Below, one piece after another: positions 30,086 to 38,292 of a stretch of DNA of 59,642 nucleotides (its first letter is position 1; every line of letters begins with the position of its first letter). Below the pieces are notes generated by a model, which saw nothing but the letters and a program-made list of their open reading frames with translations, had not been told where the DNA came from and ran no database searches. The DNA is from Paracoccus chinensis (GTDB lineage: Bacteria > Pseudomonadota > Alphaproteobacteria > Rhodobacterales > Rhodobacteraceae), in NCBI RefSeq assembly GCF_900102885.1, contig NZ_FNGE01000016.1, forward strand, positions 1 to 59,642. Direction: 5' to 3'. Position numbers and translations under genes: made by a program.

Positions 30086-31711
30086 TCAGGCGGCGTTGCG
30101 GTCGAAAACCACGCGGCCGCCCAGCACCGTCAGTTCGCAGACGGTGTCGTTCAGGATCTGCTCGGGCATGGCGGTCAGAAGATCGCGCGAGAAGACGGCG
30201 ATGTCGGCCGCCATGCCCGGCTGCAGCCGGCCCTTGAAACCGTCCTCATGCGCCAGCCAAGCGCCGTTCTCGGTATAGACGGTCAGGGCGGTCTCGTTGT
30301 CCACGATCTCACGCGCGTCCATGACCGTGCCCTTCCAGGTCCGGCGGGTCAGCATCTGGTGCAGGTTCGGGCGCGGATCGGTGCGGCAGACGGGCGAGTC
30401 GCTGCCCGTCCCCGGCCGGAAGCCCATGTCGAGCCAGGTCTTCAGAGGAGAGCAGCTTCGCGTCACCTCCTCGTCCATGACGGCAAGATAGCTGTCGCCG
30501 AAATCATGGACGAAGACCTGCTGGGGCGAGGGCGCGATGCCTGCAGCCTTCATGCGCGCGTGCTGCTCGGGCGTGGAAAAGCCGCAATGCTCGACCCGGT
30601 GGCGGCGGTCGGGATCGGGATGGGCGGCCAGCGCCTTTTCATAGGCGCCGATCAGCTGGCCGATGGCCATGTCCCCGATGGCATGGCAGGCCATCTGGTA
30701 GCCCCGCACATGGTAATCCGCGACCAGCCCTTCCAGCTGCTGGGTCGGCAGCATCTGCACGCCGAAGTTGTCGGGCTGGCCGCGATAGGGGCGGCTTACC
30801 CATGCGGTCCGTCCCCCCAGCGAGCCGTCGAGGAAGATCTTGACCGCGCCCACCCGCAGCATCTCGTCCCCGACCCCGGTGACAAGGCCCGCCTGAAAGC
30901 AGGGCTCGACGATGGAGGTGCCCGGATCGCCCAGCAGCGTCAGCGAGACGCGCACGGGCAGGCGTCCGTCGCGCCGGGCAAGGTGATACGCGCGGATCTC
31001 GTCCATGCCGGCGATCATGCCGACGGCGGCGTCCATGCAGCTGGTGATGCCATGCGCCAGCAACTGCCGCCCGCCCGCCTCGATGGCGTCGATCAGCTCG
31101 TCCACGCCCGGCGTCGGGATGTGGTTGCTGACCAGGTTCTGGGCGTTCTCGGCCAGCATCCCGGTCAGGGTGCCGTTCTCGACCTCGACCACGCCGCCCT
31201 CGGGCGCGGAGGTGGCGGCGGTCACGCCCGCCAGCTCCAGCGCGCGGCTGTTGGCGACCGAGACATGGCCGCAGGCGCGCGTCAGCCACACCGGGTGATC
31301 GGGCGCCGCGGCGTCCAGCTCGGTCCGGTGCGGGTGGCGGCCGATGTCCAGCTTCTGCTGCTCGTAGCCCCGCGCCCGGATCCATTCGCTCTTGGGGGTG
31401 ACGGCCGCCCGCGCCCGGACCGCGTCCAGCAGGGCGTCCAGCGTCGGCGCGGCCTGGGGCGAGGCATCGACATGGCCCAGCACCAGCCCGGTCGAGATGA
31501 GGTGCAGGTGGTCGTCGTAAAGCCCCGGCATGGCGAAGCGCCCGTCCAGGTCCACGACCCGCGTGTCCGCCCCGATCAGCGGCGCGACCTCGGCCTCGCT
31601 TCCCACCGCGAGAACCCTGCCGCCCCAAGCCGCCAGTGCCTGCGCGACCGGCAAACCCGCCCCGCACCAGATTGTGCCGCCTCTCAGGACGAGATCCGCA
31701 ACCGGGCCCAT
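30086..31711 (-). CDS. YtcJ-like metal-dependent amidohydrolase
   Basis: 541 residues of the amidohydrolase_3 family. The metal motif HxH is in PGLYDDHLHLISTG, with later His positions in QMACHAIGDMAI and HRVEHCGF and the Asp in GTGSDSPVCRTDPRP. It probably hydrolyses an N-formyl, N-acyl or cyclic amide, in the cytoplasm since no signal peptide is seen. As first gene of the peptide-uptake operon it should act on something the transporter brings in. Confidence 0.85.
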   Translation of the reverse strand: MGPVADLVLRGGTIWCGAGLPVAQALAAWGGRVLAVGSEAEVAPLIGADTRVVDLDGRFAMPGLYDDHLHLISTGLVLGHVDASPQAAPTLDALLDAVRARAAVTPKSEWIRARGYEQQKLDIGRHPHRTELDAAAPDHPVWLTRACGHVSVANSRALELAGVTAATSAPEGGVVEVENGTLTGMLAENAQNLVSNHIPTPGVDELIDAIEAGGRQLLAHGITSCMDAAVGMIAGMDEIRAYHLARRDGRLPVRVSLTLLGDPGTSIVEPCFQAGLVTGVGDEMLRVGAVKIFLDGSLGGRTAWVSRPYRGQPDNFGVQMLPTQQLEGLVADYHVRGYQMACHAIGDMAIGQLIGAYEKALAAHPDPDRRHRVEHCGFSTPEQHARMKAAGIAPSPQQVFVHDFGDSYLAVMDEEVTRSCSPLKTWLDMGFRPGTGSDSPVCRTDPRPNLHQMLTRRTWKGTVMDAREIVDNETALTVYTENGAWLAHEDGFKGRLQPGMAADIAVFSRDLLTAMPEQILNDTVCELTVLGGRVVFDRNAA

Positions 31712-31849
31712 TGATCCTCCGGGATGTTCTGTCCGGGGCAGGTTAGCCGTTGGCGCGGAGGTGGCAAGGAAACTCTCTGAAAAATTCTTCTTGTGTTTTC
31801 AGCGGCTCCGGCACAGCCTCGCGCCTCGCCGAAGGCGGGGAGCCCACGA
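31712..31849. promoter_or_regulatory. Divergent intergenic region, amidohydrolase operon / M55 peptidase
   Basis: 138 bp separate the two start codons, so the promoters for both transcripts should lie here. The AT-richer stretch at 31770-31800 (GAAAAATTCTTCTTGTGTTTT) is the likeliest promoter core. I cannot assign -35/-10 elements with confidence. Confidence 0.4.
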
Positions 31850-32647
31850 ATGAAAGTCTTCATCAGCGCCGACATGGAAGGCACCGCAGGCATCACCTGC
31901 TGGCCCGAGACCGAGCGCGACAAGCCTGAATATCCCGAGTTCCAGGAACTGATGACCGCCGAGGTGGTCGCCGCCTGCGAGGGCGCCCTGCGGGCGGGCG
32001 CGACCGAGATCGTCATCAAGGACGCACATCACACCGGCCGCAACCTGCTGGTGGACCGGCTGCCGCCGCAGGTGCGGATCATCCGGGACTGGGCAGGCCA
32101 TCCGCATTCGATGATGTTCGGCATCGACGGCGACTGCGCGGCGGCGATCTATACCGGCTATCACGACGCGGCCGGCACCGACAGCAATCCGCTGGCGCAC
32201 AGCTTCAACGGCAAGGTGATGCGCCTGACGATCAACGGCGCGCTTGCCTCGGAATTCACTGTCAATGCGCTGACCGCGGCGTCGCTGGGCGTGCCCTCGG
32301 CCTTCCTGTCGGGCGACAGTGGCATCTGCGCGGCGGCGGCAGGATTGGCGCCGGGGATCGTGACGGTTCCCGTCAGCCAAGGCTTCGGCCCCGCCACCTC
32401 CTCGGTGACCCCTGTCCGCGCCCGTGAAATGATCCGCGAGGGCGTCGCGGCGGCCCTGTCCGACCTGCCTTCCCGCAGCCATCCCCCGCTGGCTGACCAA
32501 TGGGAGGTCGAGGTGGAGTTCGCGACCCCGCGCGACGCTTATCGCGGCAGCTTCTTCCCCGGCGTCGACTATCCCGAGCCCCGCCGCCTTCGCTTCATCC
32601 GCAGCGACTGGTTCGAGGTGCTGCGCACGCTGCGTTTCATGTGGTGA
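31850..32647 (+). CDS. dppA: M55 family D-aminopeptidase (DppA-like)
   Basis: 265 residues. The zinc ligands of the DppA family are in place: Asp8 and Glu10 in ISADMEGTAGI, His60 in IKDAHHTGRN, His105 in YTGYHDAAG and Glu135 in LASEFTVNA, with the proposed catalytic His117 in LAHSFNG. In Bacillus this enzyme releases D-amino acids from the N-terminus of peptides such as D-Ala-D-Ala. It is divergent from, and probably works with, the opp operon. The start at 31850 follows GGCGGGGAG. Confidence 0.9.
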   Translation: MKVFISADMEGTAGITCWPETERDKPEYPEFQELMTAEVVAACEGALRAGATEIVIKDAHHTGRNLLVDRLPPQVRIIRDWAGHPHSMMFGIDGDCAAAIYTGYHDAAGTDSNPLAHSFNGKVMRLTINGALASEFTVNALTAASLGVPSAFLSGDSGICAAAAGLAPGIVTVPVSQGFGPATSSVTPVRAREMIREGVAAALSDLPSRSHPPLADQWEVEVEFATPRDAYRGSFFPGVDYPEPRRLRFIRSDWFEVLRTLRFMW

Positions 32648-32934
32648 ACGGGCGGCGCTAAGCGGGGCGGCATCCCTCTCGCCTTCTGGAAAGCTGCGCT
32701 TTCTCAAGGCCCGGACAGGGGCGGGAAACACCTTCAAGCGCCTGAAACGCTGCGTGGGCGGGCTGTGACGGGCGTCTCTGCAACCGGTCCGCGCGCAAGC
32801 ATCCTCCGGCCTGCTAGGCAGGCGCCATTCATACGCCGGTTGCAGCCACCGTGTTGCAAGGGACGCCGAGCGTCCGAAAATATCTTTAGGCCCTCGGGAA
32901 GAAAGCCGCCGTCTGTTCCGTCTATCTTTCCAAG
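32648..32934. other. Intergenic region upstream of the ECF sigma gene
   Basis: A small hairpin GAAAGC-TGC-GCTTTC at 32689-32703, followed by TC, may terminate the M55 transcript. The remainder should carry the sigma operon promoter; I see no clear GGAAC-type ECF motif. Confidence 0.35.
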
Positions 32935-33465
32935 ATGACCGGACGCGACCCGATCCTTGCACTTCTGACGCCCTTGCGGCGCTATGCCTTCGCCCTGACC
33001 CGCGACCGGGCCGAGGCCGATGATCTCGTGCAGGATGCGCTTCTGCGCGGGCACGAGCAGCGGCGGCAACTGGCGGCGAGGCAGGCGCCCGGGCCCTGGC
33101 TGCGGGGCATCCTGCGCAACCGCTTCCTCGACCGACGCCGCCAAAGCCAGAGCGTCAGCCGCCGCGAGGCGGCTTATGCCGAACTGAGCCCCTGCGCGAT
33201 CGAGGCGCCGCAGGACAGCGTCCTGCGTCTGTCGCAGTTGCGGCAGGCCTTCCTTGACCTGCCGGACGACCAGCGCGAGGCGCTTCAGCTTATCGCCATC
33301 GAGGGGCTGTCCTACGCCGAGGCGGCCGCCCTGATGGGCGTCCCGCCGGGCACGGTGATGTCGCGCGTCTCGCGCGCCCGCGCCCGGCTGCGGGCCTACG
33401 AGGAAGGCGAGGCGCCCGCACGGCCCTCGCTCAGGCTGGTGGGAGGTCAGGATGCTGAAAGATGA
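32935..33465 (+). CDS. ECF-type RNA polymerase sigma factor
   Basis: 176 residues with region 2 (LTRDRAEADDLVQDALLRGH, then GPWLRGILRNRFLDRRRQ) and region 4 (DQREALQLIAIEGLSYAEAA, PPGTVMSRVSRARARLRAY). It overlaps the anti-sigma gene by 14 bp. It should direct a small stress regulon, possibly including its own operon with the BI-1 and DUF2076 genes downstream. Confidence 0.9.
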   Translation: MTGRDPILALLTPLRRYAFALTRDRAEADDLVQDALLRGHEQRRQLAARQAPGPWLRGILRNRFLDRRRQSQSVSRREAAYAELSPCAIEAPQDSVLRLSQLRQAFLDLPDDQREALQLIAIEGLSYAEAAALMGVPPGTVMSRVSRARARLRAYEEGEAPARPSLRLVGGQDAER

Positions 33466-34222
33466 TCCGCAGATCACCGAACTGGACCTCGATGCCTATG
33501 TCGATGACCAGCTGTCCGACCTGCAGCGCTGCGAAATCGAGGCGCACCTCGGCCGGAACCCCGAGGCTGCGGCCCGCGTCATGCGGGACATGGCGCTGCA
33601 GCGCGAGTTGCGCCGGGCGCTGGCGCCCCCACCCGCACCGCCGACCCTGTTGAAGGCCGGGCGTCGACTGGCGCGGGCACGGCGGCGCGACGCCCGGCTG
33701 CGCCGGATGCTGCGCCTTGTCCCGGCAGTCATGCTGGTATCGCTGGGCTGGCTGGCCCATGCCGGGCTGACGCCCCTGTCGGTGCGCGAAAGCCAGGCCT
33801 CCACGCCGACGCCGCCCATGGTCACGGCGGCCCTGTCCGCGCACGAGGTCAGCCTTCTGCGCGCGGCCATGTCCTCGCAGCCCGAAAGCGCGCTTCTGGA
33901 CCCCGACGAACTGCGCGCCGCAACCGGCATCCGCCTGCCGGGCTTCGATCCGTCCTGGACAGTGCGGGACGCGCAGGTCTTTCCCTCGCCCCAAGGGCCG
34001 GGGATCGAGATCCTCTTCGACACCCCCAGGCTGGGGCAGGTCAGCCACTTCGCGGTGCGCACGGGCGGCTTTCAGGTCACCATGCCGCGCGCGCACGAGG
34101 CCGCGGACCAGAGCATCACCTGGTTCCAGATCGGCGAAACGGCCCATGTCCTGATCGCCGGGGCAGGGCGGGCAGAGGCGCTGCTGGATGCCTCGCAGGG
34201 CCTGTCGGACACGCTTTACTGA
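33452..34222 (+). CDS. Putative anti-sigma factor (transmembrane)
   Basis: 256 residues. The N-terminal ~60 residues (LDAYVDDQLSDLQRCEIEAH) resemble the anti-sigma domain of the RskA/ChrR-like type but lack the HxxxCxxC zinc motif. One membrane helix (LRLVPAVMLVSLGWLAHAGL) is followed by a periplasmic domain of about 140 residues. It likely holds the sigma factor at the membrane and releases it when the periplasmic domain senses stress. It is translationally coupled to the sigma gene. Confidence 0.8.
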   Translation: MLKDDPQITELDLDAYVDDQLSDLQRCEIEAHLGRNPEAAARVMRDMALQRELRRALAPPPAPPTLLKAGRRLARARRRDARLRRMLRLVPAVMLVSLGWLAHAGLTPLSVRESQASTPTPPMVTAALSAHEVSLLRAAMSSQPESALLDPDELRAATGIRLPGFDPSWTVRDAQVFPSPQGPGIEILFDTPRLGQVSHFAVRTGGFQVTMPRAHEAADQSITWFQIGETAHVLIAGAGRAEALLDASQGLSDTLY

Positions 34223-34243
34223 TCCCAATCTTCGGAGCTTGCC

Positions 34244-34960
34244 ATGCAACCCCTACGCCAGACCCGCCACAGCGCCGGCTTCGCACCTGCCGCCGTCCGC
34301 GACGACGGCCTGCGCGCGCATATGCTGCGCATCTACAACTATATGGGCCTCGGCCTTCTGGTGACGGGCCTAGTCGCCGTGCTGGTCGCCTCGGTCCCGG
34401 CGATCTACGTGCCGATCTTCGGCACGCCGCTGAAGTGGGTGGTCATGCTGGCGCCGCTGGCCTTCGTGATGTTCCTGTCCTTCCGGATCGAGACCGTCTC
34501 GGGCGCCACGGCGCAGACGCTGTTCTGGGCCTTCTGCGCGGTGATGGGGCTGTCGCTCGCCTCGATCTTCCTGGTCTTCACCGGCGCCTCGATCGCGCGC
34601 GCCTTCTTCGGCGCGGCCGCCATGTTCGCGGGCATGAGCCTTTACGGCTACACCACCCGGCGCGACCTGTCGAAGCTCGGCAGCTTCCTGATCATGGGCC
34701 TGATCGGCGTGGTCATCGCCAGCATCATCAACATCTTCCTGGGCTCCTCGGCGGTGCAGTTCGCCATTTCGATCATCGGCATCCTGGTCTTTGTCGGCCT
34801 GACCGCCTGGGACACGCAGTCGATCAAGCTTGCCTATGCCGAGCATCACGACGCCGAGACGCAGCAGAAGCTGGCCGTGATGGGCGCGCTGTCGCTGTAC
34901 CTGAACTTCATCAACATCTTCCAGCTTCTGCTGAGCCTGACCGGCCAGCAGGACGAGTGA
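34244..34960 (+). CDS. Bax inhibitor-1 / YccA family membrane protein
   Basis: 238 residues and seven predicted helices. It begins with a soluble stretch (MLRIYNYMGLGLLVTGLVAV) and ends with the family block TAWDTQSIKLAYAEHHDAET, then LSLYLNFINIFQLLLSL. BI-1 proteins act in the inner membrane in ion or protease homeostasis; the bacterial role is loosely defined. It lies 21 bp after the anti-sigma gene, so it is probably part of the operon. Confidence 0.92.
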   Translation: MQPLRQTRHSAGFAPAAVRDDGLRAHMLRIYNYMGLGLLVTGLVAVLVASVPAIYVPIFGTPLKWVVMLAPLAFVMFLSFRIETVSGATAQTLFWAFCAVMGLSLASIFLVFTGASIARAFFGAAAMFAGMSLYGYTTRRDLSKLGSFLIMGLIGVVIASIINIFLGSSAVQFAISIIGILVFVGLTAWDTQSIKLAYAEHHDAETQQKLAVMGALSLYLNFINIFQLLLSLTGQQDE

Positions 34961-34985
34961 CGCAAGACAAGAAGGAGAAGACGTC

Positions 34986-35552
34986 ATGGATCACAACGAC
35001 AGGCAGGCCATCGAGGGTCTGTTCGGCAAGCTGTCGCAGGCCAGCCGCGCGCAGCCGCATCGCGACCCTGAAGCCGAGGCCCTGATCGCCGACCTGATCG
35101 CCCGCAACCCCGGCGCGGCCTACTACCTGGCCCAGACCGTGATCGTGCAGGAACACGCCCTGAACTCGGCCCAGCAGCAGATCGAGGAGCTGGAGCAGAT
35201 GCAGCGCCAGCCCCAGCAGGGCGGCGGCATGTTCGGGCGCCTGTTCGGCGGCGGCCAGCCGCAGCGGCCGATGGCGCCGCGTGCACGGCAGGGATACGGG
35301 CAGTCGCCCCTGCCGAGGCAGGGGGCCGGACCCTGGAGCAGCGGCCGCCCGGTAGGCGGTGGCGGCGGCTTCATGGCGGGCGCGGCGCAGACCGCCATGG
35401 GCGTGGCGGGCGGCGTGCTGCTGGGCAACGCCATCGGCAGCATGTTCGCCGGCGACGCGGCCGCATCCGAGCCCCCCGCCGAGGAGCCGATGGAGGAAGA
35501 GGCCGGCTATGACGAGGCCGGCTTCGACGATGGCGGCGACGATTTCGAATAA
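34986..35552 (+). CDS. DUF2076 domain-containing protein
   Basis: 188 residues. The N-terminal part (DRQAIEGLFGKLSQASRAQP, YYLAQTVIVQEHALNSAQQQ) is the DUF2076 helical signature. A Gly/Gln/Pro-rich linker, a small hydrophobic Gly-rich helix (AAQTAMGVAGGVLLGNAIGS) and an acidic tail (EEPMEEEAGYDEAGFDDGG) follow. Function is unknown. It lies 25 bp after the BI-1 gene, so an envelope-stress role is plausible. Confidence 0.85.
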   Translation: MDHNDRQAIEGLFGKLSQASRAQPHRDPEAEALIADLIARNPGAAYYLAQTVIVQEHALNSAQQQIEELEQMQRQPQQGGGMFGRLFGGGQPQRPMAPRARQGYGQSPLPRQGAGPWSSGRPVGGGGGFMAGAAQTAMGVAGGVLLGNAIGSMFAGDAAASEPPAEEPMEEEAGYDEAGFDDGGDDFE

Positions 35553-35555
35553 GCG

Positions 35556-35571
35556 GCAGCACTCATGCTGC
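35556..35571 (+). terminator. Hairpin after the sigma/BI-1/DUF2076 operon
   Basis: GCAGCA at 35556-35561 and TGCTGC at 35566-35571 form a perfect 6-bp stem with a CTCA loop, followed by AATCTTCTCC. It starts 4 bp after the stop codon and fits an operon-end terminator. Confidence 0.5.
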
Positions 35572-36002
35572 AATCTTCTCCGCGTCAGGCGGCGCGGGGG
35601 AGGACCGAAGGCAGGCAGCCGATGTCGCGCCTGAACGACGAGGGTCCCGCGCGGAGGTCCCGGGCAGAGCGGCGGTTTCGGCCCGAGCAGGACCTCGATA
35701 CGCCCTCTCAGGCCGCTGCCCTCCAGGCTGTGAACGGGGACCGAAGACGGGTCCGGCATCCACACTCTGTCATTCCCGCACGGTGGAACCTGTCACGGCG
35801 GGCTATCGCGTCCCGCAAGGCGAATGCCATCGACAGCTTCCTTCCGGTGTGTCAGTGTGGATAGCTCATTTGGGAAATCCGCTCTGCGCCGTCTGGACGG
35901 CCGATTGCCGAGCAATGCCAAATGCGCGCGATGCGGCCGCCGTCCCTTGACGGGCAGGACCGGGCACGCTTCCCTGCCGCGTCCCGGCAAGAGGAGGCGC
36001 AG
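35572..36002. other. Intergenic, no gene seen
   Basis: 430 bp with no supportable frame on either strand. It should contain the promoter of the aldo/keto reductase gene, whose ribosome-binding site AAGAGGAGG lies at its right end. Confidence 0.5.
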
Positions 36003-36962
36003 ATGGAACAAAGACGGCTCGGTACCCGCAACGTCGGGGCCATCGGCTTCGGCACCATGAGCTTTGGCGGGATCTTCGGCCCTACGGACGAGGCGACCTC
36101 GCTGGCCTGCCTCGACGCGGCGGCGGATGCCGGCATCACCCATTTCGACACGGCCGACATCTACGGCATGGGCATCTCGGAACGGATCATCGGCAGGTGG
36201 GGGCGCCGCGACATCCATCTGGCCACCAAGTGCGGCATCGTCACCGGGCCGCCGCGGACGGTCCGCAACGACGAGTCCTACATCCGCCAATGCCTCGAGG
36301 CCTCGCTTCGGCGGCTCGGGCGCGAACATGTGGACCTGTATTACATCCACCGCCGCCAGCCCGAGATCCCCGTCGAGGATCTCGCCGGGACGATGGGCAG
36401 GCTGGTTCACGAGGGAAAGATCGGCGGCTACGGCCTGTCCGAAGTCGCGCCCTCGACCCTGCGCCGCGCCCATGCCGAGCATCCGGTGACTGCGGTCCAG
36501 AACGAGTTCTCGCTCTGGACGCGCCTGCCGCAGCTCGGCCTGATCCAGGCCTGCAGGGAACTGGGCGTGGCCTTTGTCGCCTTCTCTCCGCTGGGCCGCG
36601 GGATGTTCGGGCGCGAGCCCCTGAAGCGTGCCTTCCGCGCCGGCATCGACTTCCGCGACACCAACCCGCGCTTCACCGAGCCGAACTTCTCGGCCAACCT
36701 CGCGGCTATCGCGCCCTTCCGCGCCCTTTGCGCCGCGCGGGGCTGGTCGGTCCCGGGGGCGGCGCTTGCCTGGGTTCTGGCGCAGGGGGATCACATCATT
36801 CCGATCCCCGGCACGCGGAAGGCGGAGCATCTGCACGACTGGCAGGTTCCCCGTCTCGACGCCGCCGACATTGCAGCGATCGAGCGCGTCCTTCCGGTCG
36901 GCTTTGCCCATGGCGACCGCTACGGCGATCACCAGATGGCCTTCGTCGAGCGTTACTGCTGA
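36003..36962 (+). CDS. Aldo/keto reductase
   Basis: 319 residues of the (beta/alpha)8 AKR fold. The catalytic tetrad is visible as Asp and Tyr in FDTADIYGMG, Lys in LATKCGI and His in YYIHRRQP. The NADPH-binding segment is IPIPGTRKAEHL. It resembles the YakC-like group that reduces aldehydes. The ATG at 36003 follows GAGGAGGCGCAG. It stands alone and is convergent with the next gene. Confidence 0.9.
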   Translation: MEQRRLGTRNVGAIGFGTMSFGGIFGPTDEATSLACLDAAADAGITHFDTADIYGMGISERIIGRWGRRDIHLATKCGIVTGPPRTVRNDESYIRQCLEASLRRLGREHVDLYYIHRRQPEIPVEDLAGTMGRLVHEGKIGGYGLSEVAPSTLRRAHAEHPVTAVQNEFSLWTRLPQLGLIQACRELGVAFVAFSPLGRGMFGREPLKRAFRAGIDFRDTNPRFTEPNFSANLAAIAPFRALCAARGWSVPGAALAWVLAQGDHIIPIPGTRKAEHLHDWQVPRLDAADIAAIERVLPVGFAHGDRYGDHQMAFVERYC

Positions 36963-37065
36963 GGGCAGTGGCCGCGCGGTTTCGAAGCACCGCGCTGACA
37001 CCGCAGATATCATCCTTCGTGAGCGCCACAGCTCGGCAGATGCCGAACCCCTGTGCACGGAGAAA

Positions 37066-37093
37066 GACGACCGGCGGAGGGCCGCCGGTCGTC
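37066..37093. terminator. Strong hairpin between convergent genes
   Basis: GACGACCGGCGG at 37066-37077 and CCGCCGGTCGTC at 37082-37093 form a perfect 12-bp stem with a 4-nt loop. It lies between the reductase (+) and the methyltransferase (-). There is no T tract in either direction. The rest of 36963-37304 holds no gene. Confidence 0.6.
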
Positions 37094-37304
37094 CTGTGTG
37101 CAAGTGTCGATGCCACCCAAACGGCTCACCGCGCCCTCAATCTCAACGCCGGGATGACGGACCGTGCTGCCCATCTTGTCCCTGAGTGAACCGGGCCGGG
37201 CAAAGGCGGTCCTCTTGGGAAGCTGGGTGGCTTGGTCCGCCACACGAAGCGCCTGGCACAGGTGCCGGGCTCCAGCCTGACAGCGCCGCGAGACGCGTGG
37301 CTCG

Positions 37305-38141
37305 TCAGGCCTTGGTCACCACGATCTCGGCATATTCCGAAGGCAGCCGCAGGGTGCCATCCGTGGCCGAGTTGAAGCGCGCCATCGCGGCCAGCAGGTC
37401 GTGCTCGAGCCCCTGCTGCCCTGCCGCATCGAGCGCCAGGAAAGCCTTGTGGATCGGGCCGTAGAAGCGGCGGAACTCGTCCAGGAAGTCCTGCGGCGAG
37501 GCGTAGCGGAAGACGAATGACTTCGGGGTGAAGGTGATCGCGCTGGCGGCCGGGCCGAAGGTCGCCTCGATCCAGGCGCGGTCGCCCCAGCGAGACGGTG
37601 GCTTCAGGCCCGCAGGCGGGGGCATGTAGCGGCCGAGCGTGCGGAACACCTCGCCGATGAAGCTGTCGGGTGTCCAGTTGGCCAGCCCGATCCGGCCTCC
37701 GGGGCGGCAGACGCGCAGCATCTCGGCCGCAGCCCGGTCCTGGTCGGGGGCGAACATCACGCCGAAGGTCGAGGTCACGGCGTCGAAGCTGCCGTCAGCA
37801 AAGGGAAGCGCCTCGGCATCGGCAACCTGGAAGGCAATGGGCAGCCCTTCGGCCTCGGCGCGCTGGCGCCCCCGATCCAGCAGCGCAGGCACGTAGTCGG
37901 TGGAGACCACCGCCGCCCCGCGCCGGGCGAGCGAAAGGGTCACGTTGCCGTTGCCGGCGGCCACGTCCAGCGCACTTGCGCCCGCGGGCAGGTCCATCGC
38001 CTCGGCCAGCGTCTCGCCCACGATCTGCAGGGTGACGCCGATGCGGGCGTAGTCGCCGGACGCCCAAGCAGCCTGCTGGCGGGTCTTTATGGCGGCATAA
38101 TCGGGATGGGAGACGTCGGGAGCGGTCGATGTCATGTTCAT
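37305..38141 (-). CDS. Class I SAM-dependent methyltransferase
   Basis: 278 residues. Motif I is ALDVAAGNGNVTLSLARRGA, then VVSTDYVPALLDRGRQRAEA, the post-motif ADAEALPFADGSFDAVTSTF and RVCRPGGRIGLANWTPDSF. It belongs to the UbiE/Methyltransf_11 type; the substrate is unknown. ATG 38141 has GGAGG 8 bp upstream; a longer frame begins at a TTG that sits next to that ribosome-binding site and is less likely. Confidence 0.88.
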   Translation of the reverse strand: MNMTSTAPDVSHPDYAAIKTRQQAAWASGDYARIGVTLQIVGETLAEAMDLPAGASALDVAAGNGNVTLSLARRGAAVVSTDYVPALLDRGRQRAEAEGLPIAFQVADAEALPFADGSFDAVTSTFGVMFAPDQDRAAAEMLRVCRPGGRIGLANWTPDSFIGEVFRTLGRYMPPPAGLKPPSRWGDRAWIEATFGPAASAITFTPKSFVFRYASPQDFLDEFRRFYGPIHKAFLALDAAGQQGLEHDLLAAMARFNSATDGTLRLPSEYAEIVVTKA

Positions 38142-38292
38142 GCCTGAGTCCTCCAAGGGGTGGCTTTGCGTCCGGGACCGGTCTGTCGGGGTCCTGGACC
38201 GGGGCCGAAGATAGCTGTCGCCCTATGGCCGTGCTTGAGGACAGCGTGGGGATTTCGTGGTAAGATCGTGGGGCCTGCAAAGGACCGGGGCG

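Noticed and set aside
28536..31714. Two long plus-strand frames (580 and 547 codons) opposite the peptide receptor and amidohydrolase
   Set aside because: They are antisense shadows lacking any family motif; the minus-strand proteins are clear.
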